NCBI GenBank assembly: GCA_029262175.1
Contig: JAJCZV010000030.1
Span: 34,478 to 98,477 of the forward strand
Length of the DNA stretch: 64,000 bases
From: Gemmatimonadota bacterium
GTDB lineage: Bacteria > Gemmatimonadota > Gemmatimonadetes > Palauibacterales > Palauibacteraceae
Direction: 5' to 3'
In this document: positions 1 through 8,327 of the stretch, one piece after another
Layout of the letters: every line of letters begins with the position of its first letter
Numbering within the stretch: position 1 is the first letter of the stretch
Notes under the pieces: generated by a model
Database searches by the model: none
What the model was told of the DNA's origin: nothing
Seen by the model: only the letters and a program-made list of their open reading frames with translations
Position numbers and translations under genes: made by a program

Positions 1-823
1 GACGGATCAAGACCTCCGCCAGGTGCAGTCTGTACTCCGAGCTCGCGTTCTGATCGGGGAGCGGCGTCCCGACCTCACTCACACGCCCAGCGGCCTCGGC
101 AATCGCTTCTTCGCTGGCCGCGCCCGCCAGCGCCTCTTCGACCCCGCTCGCGCGGATCGGCGTGCCGGCCATGTTGGTGAGACCGATGGCGGCGTTGGAG
201 ATCGTGCCGCCCGAAGATTCGATCACGGCCGCAACGGCGACGATCGCCCAATCCTGCGCGCGCCTCTGGAACTTCTCGTACGTGCTGCCGCAGCCCACGC
301 GTTTGGCGACGCGGACCTCGGTCAGGATCTCGCCCGGTTCGAGCGCAGACATCAGCGGGCCGAGGAAGAAGTCGGCCGCCGGAATGGTTCGAGAACCGCC
401 CGCACCTCGAGCGACGACGGCGCCGTCGAGCGCCAGCACCGCCGCGGGCAGGTCCGAAGCCGGATCCGCATGGGCAATCGAACCTCCGATGGTTCCACGA
501 TGACGCACTTGCGGGTCGCCGATCTGTCGGGCGACCTGTGCGATCAAACGGCACCCTCCGGTGAGCTCTTGGGCGCTCGCCAACTCGTGGTGCGTACAAA
601 GCGCGCCGATCGCGATGTGATCGCCTTCATCTCGCACATACCGAAGATCAGCCAACCCACCGATGTCGACGAGGAGCGATGGCCGCGCCAAACGAAGACG
701 CATCAGTGGGAGGAGGGAGTGCCCGCCCGCGATCGGACGTGCGTCGTCCCCGCCCTCGGACAACATCTTCAGTGCTTCCGCAAGCGAAGACGGGCGTTCG
801 TATTCGAAGGCTGCGGGGATCAT
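1..823 (-). CDS. Molybdenum hydroxylase FAD-binding subunit (CoxM type), 3' end cut by window
   Basis: This is the FAD subunit of a CO-dehydrogenase/xanthine-dehydrogenase type molybdenum hydroxylase. It should pass electrons from the [2Fe-2S] subunit to FAD. Reading from the ATG at 823, the N-terminus runs MIPAAFEYERPSSLAEALKML, followed by the FAD-binding loops RPIAGGHSLLPLM and RHRGTIGGSIAHADPASDLP, both family hallmarks. About 274 of the usual 280-290 residues are present; the C-terminus lies beyond base 1. Its ATG overlaps the stop of the large-subunit gene by four bases (ATGA), so the two are translationally coupled. The substrate cannot be told from this subunit. Confidence 0.9.
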   Translation of the reverse strand, partial: MIPAAFEYERPSSLAEALKMLSEGGDDARPIAGGHSLLPLMRLRLARPSLLVDIGGLADLRYVRDEGDHIAIGALCTHHELASAQELTGGCRLIAQVARQIGDPQVRHRGTIGGSIAHADPASDLPAAVLALDGAVVARGAGGSRTIPAADFFLGPLMSALEPGEILTEVRVAKRVGCGSTYEKFQRRAQDWAIVAVAAVIESSGGTISNAAIGLTNMAGTPIRASGVEEALAGAASEEAIAEAAGRVSEVGTPLPDQNASSEYRLHLAEVLIR

Positions 824-3183
824 GCGGCACCTCCCTTCGCATTCTGGATCAAGCGCCACACGCGTTCGGGCGTGGCCGGGATCGGCACTTCTCCGACGTC
901 CAGGTGAGCCAGTGCGTCCGCGACCGCGTTGATTACCGCCGGTGTCGACGCAATCGTCCCCGCCTCCCCGATCCCCTTCACCCCAAGAGGATTCGAGGTG
1001 CTCGGCGTCAGGGTCCGGTCGAGCTCAAATGACGGGAACTCGGCCGCCGACGGCACCAGATAGTTGATCATGGAAGAAGTCTCGAGTGTGCCGTCCTCGG
1101 CGTACGTCGCTTCTTCGTACAGCGCCGCGGCGATCCCCTGCGCGACCCCGCCGTGCACCTGGCCCTCGACGATCACGGGGTTAATGACGGTACCGCAGTC
1201 GTCCACGGCCACGTAGCGCAGGATGTCGACGTCACCGGTTTCGGTATCCACCTCCACGACGCAGAGGTGGGAGCCAAACGGATACGTAAAGTTTGGCGGA
1301 TCCCAAACACAGTTCGCTTCGAGCCCGGGCTCCGTGCCTTCGGGCAGGCTGTGCGCCGTCCAGGCTGCATAGGCCAACTCTTGAATGGCCTTCGTTCGAT
1401 CCGGAACGCCTTTGACCGAGAACGACCCGTTCTCGAACGCCAAGTCTTCGGGCGACACTTCGAGCAAATGCGCGGCGATGGTCTTCGCCTTCTCCACCAC
1501 GCGACCGCACGCCTCATAGACTGCGATTCCACCGACCGAGAGACTGCGACTGCCGTACGTGTTCATCCCGTGCGGAGCCACATGCGTGTCGCCGTGCAAC
1601 ACCTCGATGTCATCGATATCGAGACCCAGGGCATCGGCCGCGATCTGCGACCAGCAGGTCACGTGACCCTGCCCATGCGGCGAAGTGCCGGTGACCACCT
1701 CGGCCTTGCCGGTGGGAAGCATACGCACTGTGGCCGCGTCCCAACCGCCTGCGCCGTAGTTGAGCGAAGCCAGCACCTGCGATGGCGCCAGCCCACACAT
1801 CTCTACGAACGTCGAGAAGCCGAGACCGAGCACTTTCGTGGATCCCTGCGCTCTGCGCTCCGCCTGCTCGGCCCGGACCGCGTCGTGGCCCAACAGCTCG
1901 AGCGCGCGGTCGAGGTTCGGCGCGTAGTTGGTCGAATCGAACTCGAGACCACCCGGACTCGGAACCATCTCCCCTTGTGGAAGGTAGTTTAGCTTTCGAA
2001 TCTCGATCGAATCGAGGCCGACTTTGCGCGCGAGAAGTTCGATCGCCCGCTCGATCGCATACGTGGCTTCGGGTCGACCCGCCCCACGATACGCGTCGGT
2101 CGGTGTCGTATTGGTGAACACGCCCGTGCACTCGAAGTGATAGGCCTCGCCACCGTACGAGCCGCAGTAGAGAAAGCCGCCGAGAAGCGGAACACCAGGC
2201 GCGACGAGCTGAAGATACGCGCCCATGTTCGCGCGAATCTTTACGCGATACCCGAGGATCTTCCCTTCAGAGGTCGCGGCGAGCTCGATCTCTTGCAGTT
2301 GGTCCCGACCGTGGATCGTGGCCAAGTATCCTTCGCTCCGACCGGCGACCCACTTCACCGGCAGACCGAGACGACGCGCCAGCGCGATGCAGAGCGCTTC
2401 TTCCGCGTAGACGTTGAGCTTCGAACCGAACCCACCGCCGACATCAGGCGCGATCACGCGCATCTTGGATTCGGAGATCCCCAGGATCATCGACAACAAG
2501 ATCTTGGCGATGTGAGGGATCTGGGTCGTCGACCACATGGTGAAATCACCCGCCGCAGGAGACGGCTGTACCAACACCGCGCGGGGCTCCATCGCGTTCG
2601 GGATGAGACGCGGCTGGGTGTACTCCCCTTTTACGACGACGTCGGCTTTCGCGAACGCGGCGTCGATGTCTCCGGTCGAGTGCGTCCACGTGTAGCACTC
2701 GTTGTTTTCAAACGACTCATGGACGCGAGGCGCACCGGGTGCCATCGCGCCCTCGATGTCGACGACCGTCGGGAGTTCCTCGTAGTCGACGTCCACGAGT
2801 TCGGCCGCATCCGCCGCCGCGGCTCGACTCGTGGCCACAACCACGGCAACTGCGTCGCCGACATACCGCACGACGTCCTTGGCCACAGGCCAATGATCCG
2901 GGATGCGGATGTCATCGGTTACGGGCCACGCCATGGGCAGTCCGGCGGCCCACTCGTCCGCCAGGTCTTCGCCACTGAAGGCGGCGACCACATCAGGCGC
3001 GGCGAGCGCGGCGGACAGGTCGACTTTTTTGATCCGAGCCGCACCGTAGGGGCTCCGCACGAGCGCGGCGTGCACCATTCCGGGAACGGTCAGGTTCTCG
3101 ACAAACGTGGCCTGCCCCGTCAGAAGTTGGGGATCCTCTTTCCGGGGGACGCCTCCACCGACGTACTTCTGTCCGGCCGCCAT
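820..3183 (-). CDS. Molybdenum hydroxylase large subunit, form II CoxL-like (xanthine dehydrogenase family)
   Basis: Catalytic subunit (787 residues) of a molybdenum-MCD hydroxylase. The N-terminal a/b-hammerhead (about residues 15-130) is followed by the molybdopterin-binding region with GGGFGSK (249-255), the active-site loop AYRGAGR (364-370) and the catalytic Glu in GIGEAGT (about 740). True form I CO dehydrogenases carry AYxCSFR at the loop. AYRGAGR marks form II or related hydroxylases, whose substrates are mostly unknown and for which CO oxidation is doubtful. It is the middle gene of an S-L-M operon: its start overlaps the small-subunit stop (TGATG) and its stop overlaps the M start. 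No maturation genes are visible; they may lie left of the window. Confidence 0.93.
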   Translation of the reverse strand: MAAGQKYVGGGVPRKEDPQLLTGQATFVENLTVPGMVHAALVRSPYGAARIKKVDLSAALAAPDVVAAFSGEDLADEWAAGLPMAWPVTDDIRIPDHWPVAKDVVRYVGDAVAVVVATSRAAAADAAELVDVDYEELPTVVDIEGAMAPGAPRVHESFENNECYTWTHSTGDIDAAFAKADVVVKGEYTQPRLIPNAMEPRAVLVQPSPAAGDFTMWSTTQIPHIAKILLSMILGISESKMRVIAPDVGGGFGSKLNVYAEEALCIALARRLGLPVKWVAGRSEGYLATIHGRDQLQEIELAATSEGKILGYRVKIRANMGAYLQLVAPGVPLLGGFLYCGSYGGEAYHFECTGVFTNTTPTDAYRGAGRPEATYAIERAIELLARKVGLDSIEIRKLNYLPQGEMVPSPGGLEFDSTNYAPNLDRALELLGHDAVRAEQAERRAQGSTKVLGLGFSTFVEMCGLAPSQVLASLNYGAGGWDAATVRMLPTGKAEVVTGTSPHGQGHVTCWSQIAADALGLDIDDIEVLHGDTHVAPHGMNTYGSRSLSVGGIAVYEACGRVVEKAKTIAAHLLEVSPEDLAFENGSFSVKGVPDRTKAIQELAYAAWTAHSLPEGTEPGLEANCVWDPPNFTYPFGSHLCVVEVDTETGDVDILRYVAVDDCGTVINPVIVEGQVHGGVAQGIAAALYEEATYAEDGTLETSSMINYLVPSAAEFPSFELDRTLTPSTSNPLGVKGIGEAGTIASTPAVINAVADALAHLDVGEVPIPATPERVWRLIQNAKGGAA

Positions 3184-3647
3184 CAGACGCTCGCCTTCGC
3201 GCCGGAAATGACCGCCCGGACGATGTTGTGATAGCCCGTGCAGCGGCAGAGGTTTCCTTCGAGCGCTTCGCGCACCTCGGCCTCGCTCGGGTCGGGGTTC
3301 TCATCCACGATGCCCACGGCCGCCATGATCATCCCGGGGGTGCAGAACCCGCACTGCAGCCCGTGCTCTTCATGGAAGGCCTGCTGCATCGGGTGCAGCT
3401 TCCCGTTTGTCGCGAGCCCCTCGATGGTCGTGACTTCCTGTCCGTCGGCCTGAACCGCTAGCACGGTACACGACTTCACGGACTGTCCGTTGAGGTGCAC
3501 GGTGCACGCGCCGCAGGACGACGTATCGCACCCCACGTTGGTCCCGGTCAGACCGAGCTGTTCGCGAATGAAATAGACGAGGAGCGTGCGTGGCTCGACC
3601 TCGGCTTCGTGCCGAACGCCGTTCACGGTCACGGAGATGCGCTTCAT
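3183..3647 (-). CDS. Molybdenum hydroxylase [2Fe-2S] small subunit (CoxS type)
   Basis: A 154-residue iron-sulphur subunit carrying two [2Fe-2S] clusters. The N-terminal plant-ferredoxin-like domain has Cys40, Cys45, Cys48 and Cys60 (motif CDTSSCGAC plus a later Cys). The C-terminal helical domain has Cys99, Cys102, Cys134 and Cys136 (CGFC and CRC). All eight ligands are present and the length is normal for the family. It is the first gene of the S-L-M operon, and GGGAGAGG precedes the ATG. A 156-base gap containing a strong GC hairpin separates it from the upstream membrane-protein cassette. Confidence 0.95.
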   Translation of the reverse strand: MKRISVTVNGVRHEAEVEPRTLLVYFIREQLGLTGTNVGCDTSSCGACTVHLNGQSVKSCTVLAVQADGQEVTTIEGLATNGKLHPMQQAFHEEHGLQCGFCTPGMIMAAVGIVDENPDPSEAEVREALEGNLCRCTGYHNIVRAVISGAKASV

Positions 3648-3750
3648 CTGCCTCTCCCTCTGCAGTCCCCGGCGGTGGGCGCCGGTCGGGCCCGGAGAGG
3701 ACCCGCGGTTCCGGCCGCATAGTCGGCCGAGAAAGCAGTCTAGGGGGGGC

Positions 3751-3778
3751 CGGGCGGACCCGGCAACGGGCCCGCCCG
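3751..3778. other. Strong GC-rich hairpin upstream of the molybdenum hydroxylase operon
   Basis: A 12-base arm CGGGCGGACCCG (3751-3762), loop GCAA and arm CGGGCCCGCCCG (3767-3778) pair with a single A:C or G:U irregularity, depending on strand. There is no T-run on either side, so a classic intrinsic terminator is not supported. It sits between the stop of the MotA-like gene and the start of the small-subunit gene, on the transcribed path of both. It could end the upstream cassette, stabilise a 5' end, or act as an attenuator. Confidence 0.45.
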
Positions 3779-3803
3779 CCAGCGTTTACACCAGACGGCG
3801 ACG

Positions 3804-4181
3804 CTAGGCCGGTTCGGACCAGCGGCGTCCCCGGATGTACTGGAGCGCGAGCCAGGCGATCGAAGCGAACCCGAGCATCAAGAGACCGACCACGGACGAG
3901 CTGAGCGCCACTTTGAACCCGCCCCATACCAGGCGTGGAGCGATTTCGACGCTTGTCTGCTCGACGAATTGAGCCATGACCATGAGACCGATGAGCGTGC
4001 CGAGTATCCCGATCGCCGCGCCGAGCACGCCCCAAAGCAAGATCGCGTGCAGCCGGAGCCCGCTCGCCTCCGTCCTCGAGCCCGAGACGTCGATCACGCC
4101 GCGCACGATTTGTACGGCCAGGAAGACGGCCACGATCAGGAGCGGATACCTGATGAATCCGAGTTGCGTCCAGAAGTCCAT
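3804..4181 (-). CDS. Small MotA/TolQ/ExbB-like membrane protein
   Basis: A 125-residue protein with three clear hydrophobic segments (about residues 12-30, 44-72 and 86-115). The central stretch, LGAAIGILGTLIGLMVMAQ, and the later GFKVALSSSVVGLLMLG resemble the glycine-rich pore helices of MotA/TolQ/ExbB proton channels. It is far shorter than a full TolQ or ExbB and no TolR/ExbD partner is adjacent, so energy transduction is unproven. A very strong ribosome site (GAGGAGG) lies inside the end of the preceding gene, two bases from it. It is the last gene of a PadR-led cassette. Confidence 0.6.
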   Translation of the reverse strand: MDFWTQLGFIRYPLLIVAVFLAVQIVRGVIDVSGSRTEASGLRLHAILLWGVLGAAIGILGTLIGLMVMAQFVEQTSVEIAPRLVWGGFKVALSSSVVGLLMLGFASIAWLALQYIRGRRWSEPA

Positions 4182-4183
4182 CG

Positions 4184-4948
4184 TTACCTCCTCTTGGTGT
4201 CGAAATCTGTGGGTCTGCGCCGAAAGAACTCGGCGATCCGTTTTTCGATCCGGTCATCGGTCGTGATGCGTGGCATGAGGGAGACCCAGCCGAAGAGACC
4301 GAACACGGCTGCCGCCATGCCGAGTGTGACGAGGGCGAGCGCACTGCGGATCATGCTCCAGATCGAGACGGCCGTCTCGCCGGTGGCGCTGTTTACGGAG
4401 AGCAACGCGTACCCCTCCCACGCGCCCCCGAGCGCCCCGACCGCGACGGACGCCACGATCAAGCCGACGTGGAGCCGCCAGTGCGCGAGGCGTGTGTCCG
4501 GTCTGAGGTCTCGACGAACCCACAGCCGGAACGCGGTTCGCGTCCAATTGAGGCCCAGCGCGGCAATGATCAACACTTCGAGAACCACCAGGAGACGGCT
4601 CGACGTCACGCCTCCGGCCTGGCGAACCACCCACAGCGTCCCGGCGGTCGACAGCATCGCGACGAGAACCAGCGCTGCACGCTCTACGTGAGTCAACCAC
4701 CGATGCTGCCGTAACCACCGCGCTCCACTCGCTTCGTGTTCGACTTCGAGATGGGCGACCACATCGCCTTCCGGAAACAGACGCCGCATGGCCACATCTC
4801 GCGCGCGCTGGGGCTGAAACCCTCTGGACTCGAGCTCGAGCGAGAGCGCGCTCAAGTCTGCATCCAGCTCTTCGAGAAGTTCCAGCCGTCGCTGCGGAGG
4901 CACGCGCAGATCGCGCTCGAGCCGGGCCAGCGGTTCGCTATGCTGCAT
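4184..4948 (-). CDS. Membrane protein with N-terminal helical prefix domain, PadR-associated
   Basis: A 254-residue protein. Residues 1-70 form a charged helical domain (LARLERDLRVPP, LEELDADL) like the prefix domains that accompany PadR regulators in HAAS/DUF1700 or permease-prefix families. About four transmembrane segments follow (around 90-110, 120-140, 160-185 and 205-230) and then a basic tail. The start overlaps the end of padR by 11 bases, and the MotA-like gene starts two bases after the stop. Such pairs usually sense or respond to envelope stress or drugs. That is inferred from context only; no catalytic motif is visible. Confidence 0.6.
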   Translation of the reverse strand: MQHSEPLARLERDLRVPPQRRLELLEELDADLSALSLELESRGFQPQRARDVAMRRLFPEGDVVAHLEVEHEASGARWLRQHRWLTHVERAALVLVAMLSTAGTLWVVRQAGGVTSSRLLVVLEVLIIAALGLNWTRTAFRLWVRRDLRPDTRLAHWRLHVGLIVASVAVGALGGAWEGYALLSVNSATGETAVSIWSMIRSALALVTLGMAAAVFGLFGWVSLMPRITTDDRIEKRIAEFFRRRPTDFDTKRR

Positions 4949-5279
4949 TGGACGCGCGATGGAGAAGCGAAAAGAGGGCTTTGAACTCCCGCTCCAGGTG
5001 CGACGCGTCCTCGGCCAGAAACGCCCGCCCCTCCTCCGTGATCAGGTAAGTCTTTCGTCGCCGACCACCCTGCTCCGGACCGTCGTCCCACTCGCCGCGA
5101 ACCCGTCCCTCGGATTCCATTCGGTGCAGGATCGGATACAGGGTTCCGTGCTGGAACGTGAAGGCGCCCCCGGTGTCCTCCTCGACAGACAGGGCGACCT
5201 GATACCCGTGCGCGGGGCCCTTCTCGAGCACGGCCAGCACCAGGAGTTCGTTGATTCTCTTCGATAATCTGGCTTGCAC
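4938..5279 (-). CDS. PadR family transcriptional regulator
   Basis: Winged-helix repressor of the PadR family: a DNA-binding domain with INELLVLAVLEKGPAHGYQVAL, then the wing FQHGTLYPILHRMESEGRVRGEW and RRRKTYLITEEG, and a short C-terminal dimer helix. An upstream ATG at 5351 would place the inverted repeat at 5315-5333 inside the gene. The GTG at 5279 is preferred: AGGGG lies about six bases before it and it gives a normal 113-residue PadR. The gene heads the cassette with the two downstream membrane-protein genes and probably represses its own promoter. Confidence 0.9.
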   Translation of the reverse strand: MQARLSKRINELLVLAVLEKGPAHGYQVALSVEEDTGGAFTFQHGTLYPILHRMESEGRVRGEWDDGPEQGGRRRKTYLITEEGRAFLAEDASHLEREFKALFSLLHRASNAA

Positions 5280-5314
5280 GCATACCCCTTTTCTCTTGGT
5301 GGCCTTCTCGAGAC

Positions 5315-5333
5315 TATAAAGATGTTCTTTATA
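5315..5333. promoter_or_regulatory. Inverted repeat upstream of padR, probable autoregulatory operator
   Basis: A perfect inverted repeat, TATAAAG-ATGTT-CTTTATA, lies 36 bases upstream of the proposed padR GTG, in an AT-rich patch that contrasts with its GC-rich surroundings. PadR proteins bind dyad-symmetric sites near their own promoters. It sits between padR (minus) and the divergent gene at 5421, so it could affect both. Confidence 0.55.
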
Positions 5334-5420
5334 TAGCAAGTCTACACACAACTAAAGAAAACCTCGGTTTTCGGGTATGTTGATGCGGTGCCCGACGCGA
5401 ACGCCATGTGAGCCGAATCC

Positions 5421-6593
5421 ATGTATTCCACCTGCATCTTCTGTCACCAGGACCTGGGCCAGAACGAGTCGATCGAGGAGTTTCCGGTCGGTCGTCGACT
5501 CGCGTTCGACAGCGACCTTGGCCGGCTTTGGGTCGTGTGCAAGCGCTGCGAGCGGTGGAACCTGTCGCCGCTCGATACGCGCTGGGAGGCCATCGAGGCC
5601 TGCGAGAAGGCCTACCACGACACGAGGCTCCGGGTCTCCTCGGACAACATCGGGCTGGCGAAACTCGCGGACGGGCTAGAACTGGTCCGGGTCGGGAACC
5701 CCCTGCGACAAGAGTTCGCCGCGTGGCGCTATGGCGACCAGTTCGGACGCCGTCGCAAGCGTGCGCTCGTGGCAACGGGGGTGGGCGGCGTCGCGGTCGG
5801 GGCGGTCGCGGTGGGGGGCGCACTCGCCGGCCTCTCTATCGGCGGGCTCTTCCCGGCCGGCCAGCAAGCGTTCCTCCGTTGGTATCGCTCCAGAACGCTG
5901 CACCGGCTTCTCGACGCGGACGGAAACCCGATCCAAGTCCAGCGGAAGCACCTCTTCACTTCGAGACTGGTCGCGTCGAACCAGGCCGAGGAGGGGTGGG
6001 AGCTACAGGTCGACCACATCCCGGGGTGGGAGCGCCGACGGAGATCACGCCGACGATTCGTGCCCGTAGAGGGCAGCGGCTGGGAGATGCGTGGACGCGA
6101 CTGGGCTCGCCGCACGCTTGTCGTGTCAGGACCGGATGCGGTGAAGCTCGCCGGACAACTGATGGCGCACGCGAATCGACGCGGCGGAAAGAAAAGAACC
6201 GTCAGCCGCGCGGTCTCACGGATCGAAGCCGCCGGACACCCCGACACCTTCTTACCACTCGCGGCAAAGCAGTCCGAAGCCCTCTTCAATGAAGCGGTCT
6301 CGTCAAACCGCAAGGTCCAGAAACAGATGCGCAAGCAAGAGATTCAATCGGCGATCAGTGGCTCCCTCCAGGGGATGCCCGACGAGATGCGCCTGGCGGT
6401 CGAGATGGCGACCCAAGAACAATCCGAACGAGAGGCGCTGGAAGGCGAACTGAAAGGTCTCGAACTGATGTGGAGGCGCGCCGAAGAGATCGCACACATC
6501 GCCGACAACCTGTTTCTGCCCGAAAGCATCGAGACATTCATCGCTCAGGAGCGGGAGCGGCTCGCCGTGGGGGACACACCTAAGGACGGGTGA
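5421..6593 (+). CDS. Unknown protein with N-terminal zinc ribbon and glycine-zipper membrane segment
   Basis: I do not recognise a named family. The 390-residue protein opens with a probable zinc ribbon: Cys5-x2-Cys8 (CIFC) and Cys40-x2-Cys43 (CKRC). Residues about 110-150 are an alanine/glycine/valine-rich hydrophobic stretch (GVGGVAVGAVAVGGALAG) typical of a glycine-zipper membrane segment. The C-terminal third (about 270-385) is strongly charged and helical, probably coiled coil. A basic region (RRRRSRRRF, about 212-220) lies between. It is divergent from padR and followed by the GroES-like gene 99 bases on, which hints at a protein-quality or envelope role. That is context only. Confidence 0.6.
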   Translation: MYSTCIFCHQDLGQNESIEEFPVGRRLAFDSDLGRLWVVCKRCERWNLSPLDTRWEAIEACEKAYHDTRLRVSSDNIGLAKLADGLELVRVGNPLRQEFAAWRYGDQFGRRRKRALVATGVGGVAVGAVAVGGALAGLSIGGLFPAGQQAFLRWYRSRTLHRLLDADGNPIQVQRKHLFTSRLVASNQAEEGWELQVDHIPGWERRRRSRRRFVPVEGSGWEMRGRDWARRTLVVSGPDAVKLAGQLMAHANRRGGKKRTVSRAVSRIEAAGHPDTFLPLAAKQSEALFNEAVSSNRKVQKQMRKQEIQSAISGSLQGMPDEMRLAVEMATQEQSEREALEGELKGLELMWRRAEEIAHIADNLFLPESIETFIAQERERLAVGDTPKDG

Positions 6594-6621
6594 GCGGAGC
6601 GAGTGACGAAAGGCTGTCCGC

Positions 6622-6649
6622 GCTCCCGACGGAGCCCTATCGTTTTTTT
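6622..6649 (+). terminator. Possible intrinsic terminator
   Basis: GCTCC-CGAC-GGAGC (6622-6635) is followed, after seven bases, by a run of seven T (6643-6649), just downstream of the zinc-ribbon gene. The stem is only five pairs and the T-run is offset, so strength is uncertain. Confidence 0.4.
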
Positions 6650-6692
6650 GAGACCCGAATGACGATACCACCGCCACCATCGAGGTAACCGC

Positions 6693-7082
6693 TTGCCCGA
6701 GAAGAGATTGATCGTTGTCGGCGACCGAGTGCTCATCGAGCCGATCGAAGGCGAAGATCGAACCAACGTCGGTCTTTACCTGCCGCCATCGGCCGTGGAC
6801 AAGCAGGCGGTGCAACCGGGAACGGTCGTCGCCGTGGGTCCAGGCACGCCGGTCGGTCCCCCGGCCGAACTCGACGACGAACCCTGGAAGATCGGCGCGA
6901 CCGAGCCGCGATACATGCCGATGCAGGCGCACCTGGGAGATTATGCGCTCTTCTTTCGAAAGGCAGCGGTCGAGATCACGTTCGAGGGTACGCAGTACCT
7001 CGTCGTTCCGCAGGGCGCCATCCTCGCGATCGTCCGCGAAGAAGAGGAACAGACCAAGGGCTTCGATCCGTCTTTTCTCTAG
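6693..7082 (+). CDS. GroES-like co-chaperonin family protein
   Basis: A 129-residue Cpn10-fold protein. The N-terminal GDRVLIEP and the following GLYLPPSAVDKQAVQPGTVVAVGPG match the core beta strands and mobile-loop region of GroES, and the end (YLVVPQGAILAIV) matches the last strand. An insertion of about 25 residues (PPAELDDEPWKIGATEPRY region) makes it longer than the usual 95-100. The start is TTG with GAGG seven bases upstream; no in-frame ATG fits. No groEL follows, so this is probably a paralogue and not the main GroES. Its stop overlaps the convergent gene by four bases. Confidence 0.75.
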   Translation: MPEKRLIVVGDRVLIEPIEGEDRTNVGLYLPPSAVDKQAVQPGTVVAVGPGTPVGPPAELDDEPWKIGATEPRYMPMQAHLGDYALFFRKAAVEITFEGTQYLVVPQGAILAIVREEEEQTKGFDPSFL

Positions 7083-7582
7083 CGGCGGACCAGCTCTCCC
7101 CAATTGCGAAGACGCGTGTGACAGTTGATGGGCCAACCGCGGGCCCGCGCGTTCAGGGACCTTGAATCGGCGCGGATCCCGGCTTGGCCGGCGAACTCAT
7201 CGCCATATCGGCGCAGGGCCATGCCACCCGACGTCCCCAGCTCCGACCACACCACCCAGAGCGTGTCCGCACGCGTGAACCATCGATACGCGGTGTTGGG
7301 GTCGGACGCTTCGGAAGATGCGAGAGGCCAGGCGCGGTAGGTCTCGTACCGTCGGCCCCACTCGTCGAAGTCATCGGCGACCAGCATCAACTGGCTAGGC
7401 AAGCCGTGAGCTTCAGGCGCCTCTTCCTCATCCCAGTCATCGACCGCGAACTCCATGCAGCCGAGAAAACTCCAGGTCTGGAGATAACGAGGTTCGGGTG
7501 GCAGCTCCGGATCAACCTCGCGAAAGCGAAGCCAGATCGAGCCCCATACGAAGACGACCGCTAGCGATGCGATCGTCAACAA
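7079..7582 (-). CDS. Hypothetical single-span membrane protein
   Basis: No family recognised. A hydrophobic N-terminal segment (LTIASLAVVFVWGSIWL) is followed by an acidic, probably extracytoplasmic domain (DDWDEEEAPEAHG) and a tail rich in Trp and Arg. The frame stays open up to 7735, but that extension overlaps the upstream lipoprotein gene and reads as low-complexity basic sequence. The TTG at 7582 (or 7579) puts the membrane segment at the N-terminus and is preferred, although no good ribosome site supports it. It lies 16 bases after the lipoprotein gene and is probably co-transcribed. Confidence 0.5.
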   Translation of the reverse strand: MLTIASLAVVFVWGSIWLRFREVDPELPPEPRYLQTWSFLGCMEFAVDDWDEEEAPEAHGLPSQLMLVADDFDEWGRRYETYRAWPLASSEASDPNTAYRWFTRADTLWVVWSELGTSGGMALRRYGDEFAGQAGIRADSRSLNARARGWPINCHTRLRNWGELVRR

Positions 7583-7598
7583 CCGTTTGGGAGTCGAG

Positions 7599-8270
7599 CT
7601 AGATGCTCCTCTCTCGCATCGAAACCACCGACGCGGGCGCTGCGACGTGAGGCGTGACTGCAATCGCTGCTTCAATATCGGTGGCCGGGATCTGTCCGGA
7701 CTGGAGGTTCTCTTCGGAGATCCAGCCCTCGGCATTCAAGTCGATGCTCAGGGTCAAGGGCGCTCCAGCAACCACGACGAACGGGGTCGACAGACGCGAT
7801 TCAATCGGGGCGCCCGCGCCCACGACGACAGAGGTTTCTGCGGCGAGCGTTTCTCCGCCGATCTCGGAGCCGGCGGCCACGGTGACGGACGAGGTGGTAT
7901 GGAGCCGGAGGTACGAGTACGTGCCGGCCGGGACTCCTACCTCGGTGACCACCTCGATCGCTTCGCCTTCGACCTGTAGCGCCATATCGAGCGAGATCGC
8001 GGACCCGAGCGTCACCCAGTCGCGGCCGTTCTTCGAGATCTCGATCCGGTGCGAGCCCTTGAAGCTGCCATGAAAATAGTTCTGGGCGAACACCTTGTGG
8101 TGGACCAGGCTGGCCCAAGGCGGGAACGATCCAGCGGCCACCTTCGTCGACGGGTTATCGGACAGAACGACACTCAGTGACCCCAATTCATCGACACCGA
8201 GCGGCGCTGCATCGCTGCAAGCGGAGGCGGAGAAGGCCAGTGCGAGCGTCGTGATCACCGCTGTTTTCAT
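7599..8270 (-). CDS. DUF4382-like lipoprotein
   Basis: A 223-residue secreted lipoprotein. The N-terminus MKTAVITTLALAFSASAC is a signal peptide ending in a lipobox with Cys18. The body is beta-rich with the pattern GSLSVVLSDNP, then ISLDMALQVEGEA, then GVPAGTYSYLRLHTTSSVTV. This resembles DUF4382 domains, which are predicted immunoglobulin-like folds in envelope proteins. The ATG at 8270 is chosen over 8291 because GGGAGGAAGC precedes it. Function is unknown. Confidence 0.7.
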   Translation of the reverse strand: MKTAVITTLALAFSASACSDAAPLGVDELGSLSVVLSDNPSTKVAAGSFPPWASLVHHKVFAQNYFHGSFKGSHRIEISKNGRDWVTLGSAISLDMALQVEGEAIEVVTEVGVPAGTYSYLRLHTTSSVTVAAGSEIGGETLAAETSVVVGAGAPIESRLSTPFVVVAGAPLTLSIDLNAEGWISEENLQSGQIPATDIEAAIAVTPHVAAPASVVSMRERSI

Positions 8271-8327
8271 ATGCTTCCTCCCACGGGACACCTACCCGGT
8301 CCGAGCGGACGGGCAACTCAAAACGAT

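Noticed and set aside
2137..3231. Long plus-strand open frame (364 codons) opposite the molybdenum hydroxylase large subunit
   Set aside because: It is antisense to a clear gene, Arg/His/Gly-rich, with no motif or ribosome site; high GC makes such shadows common.
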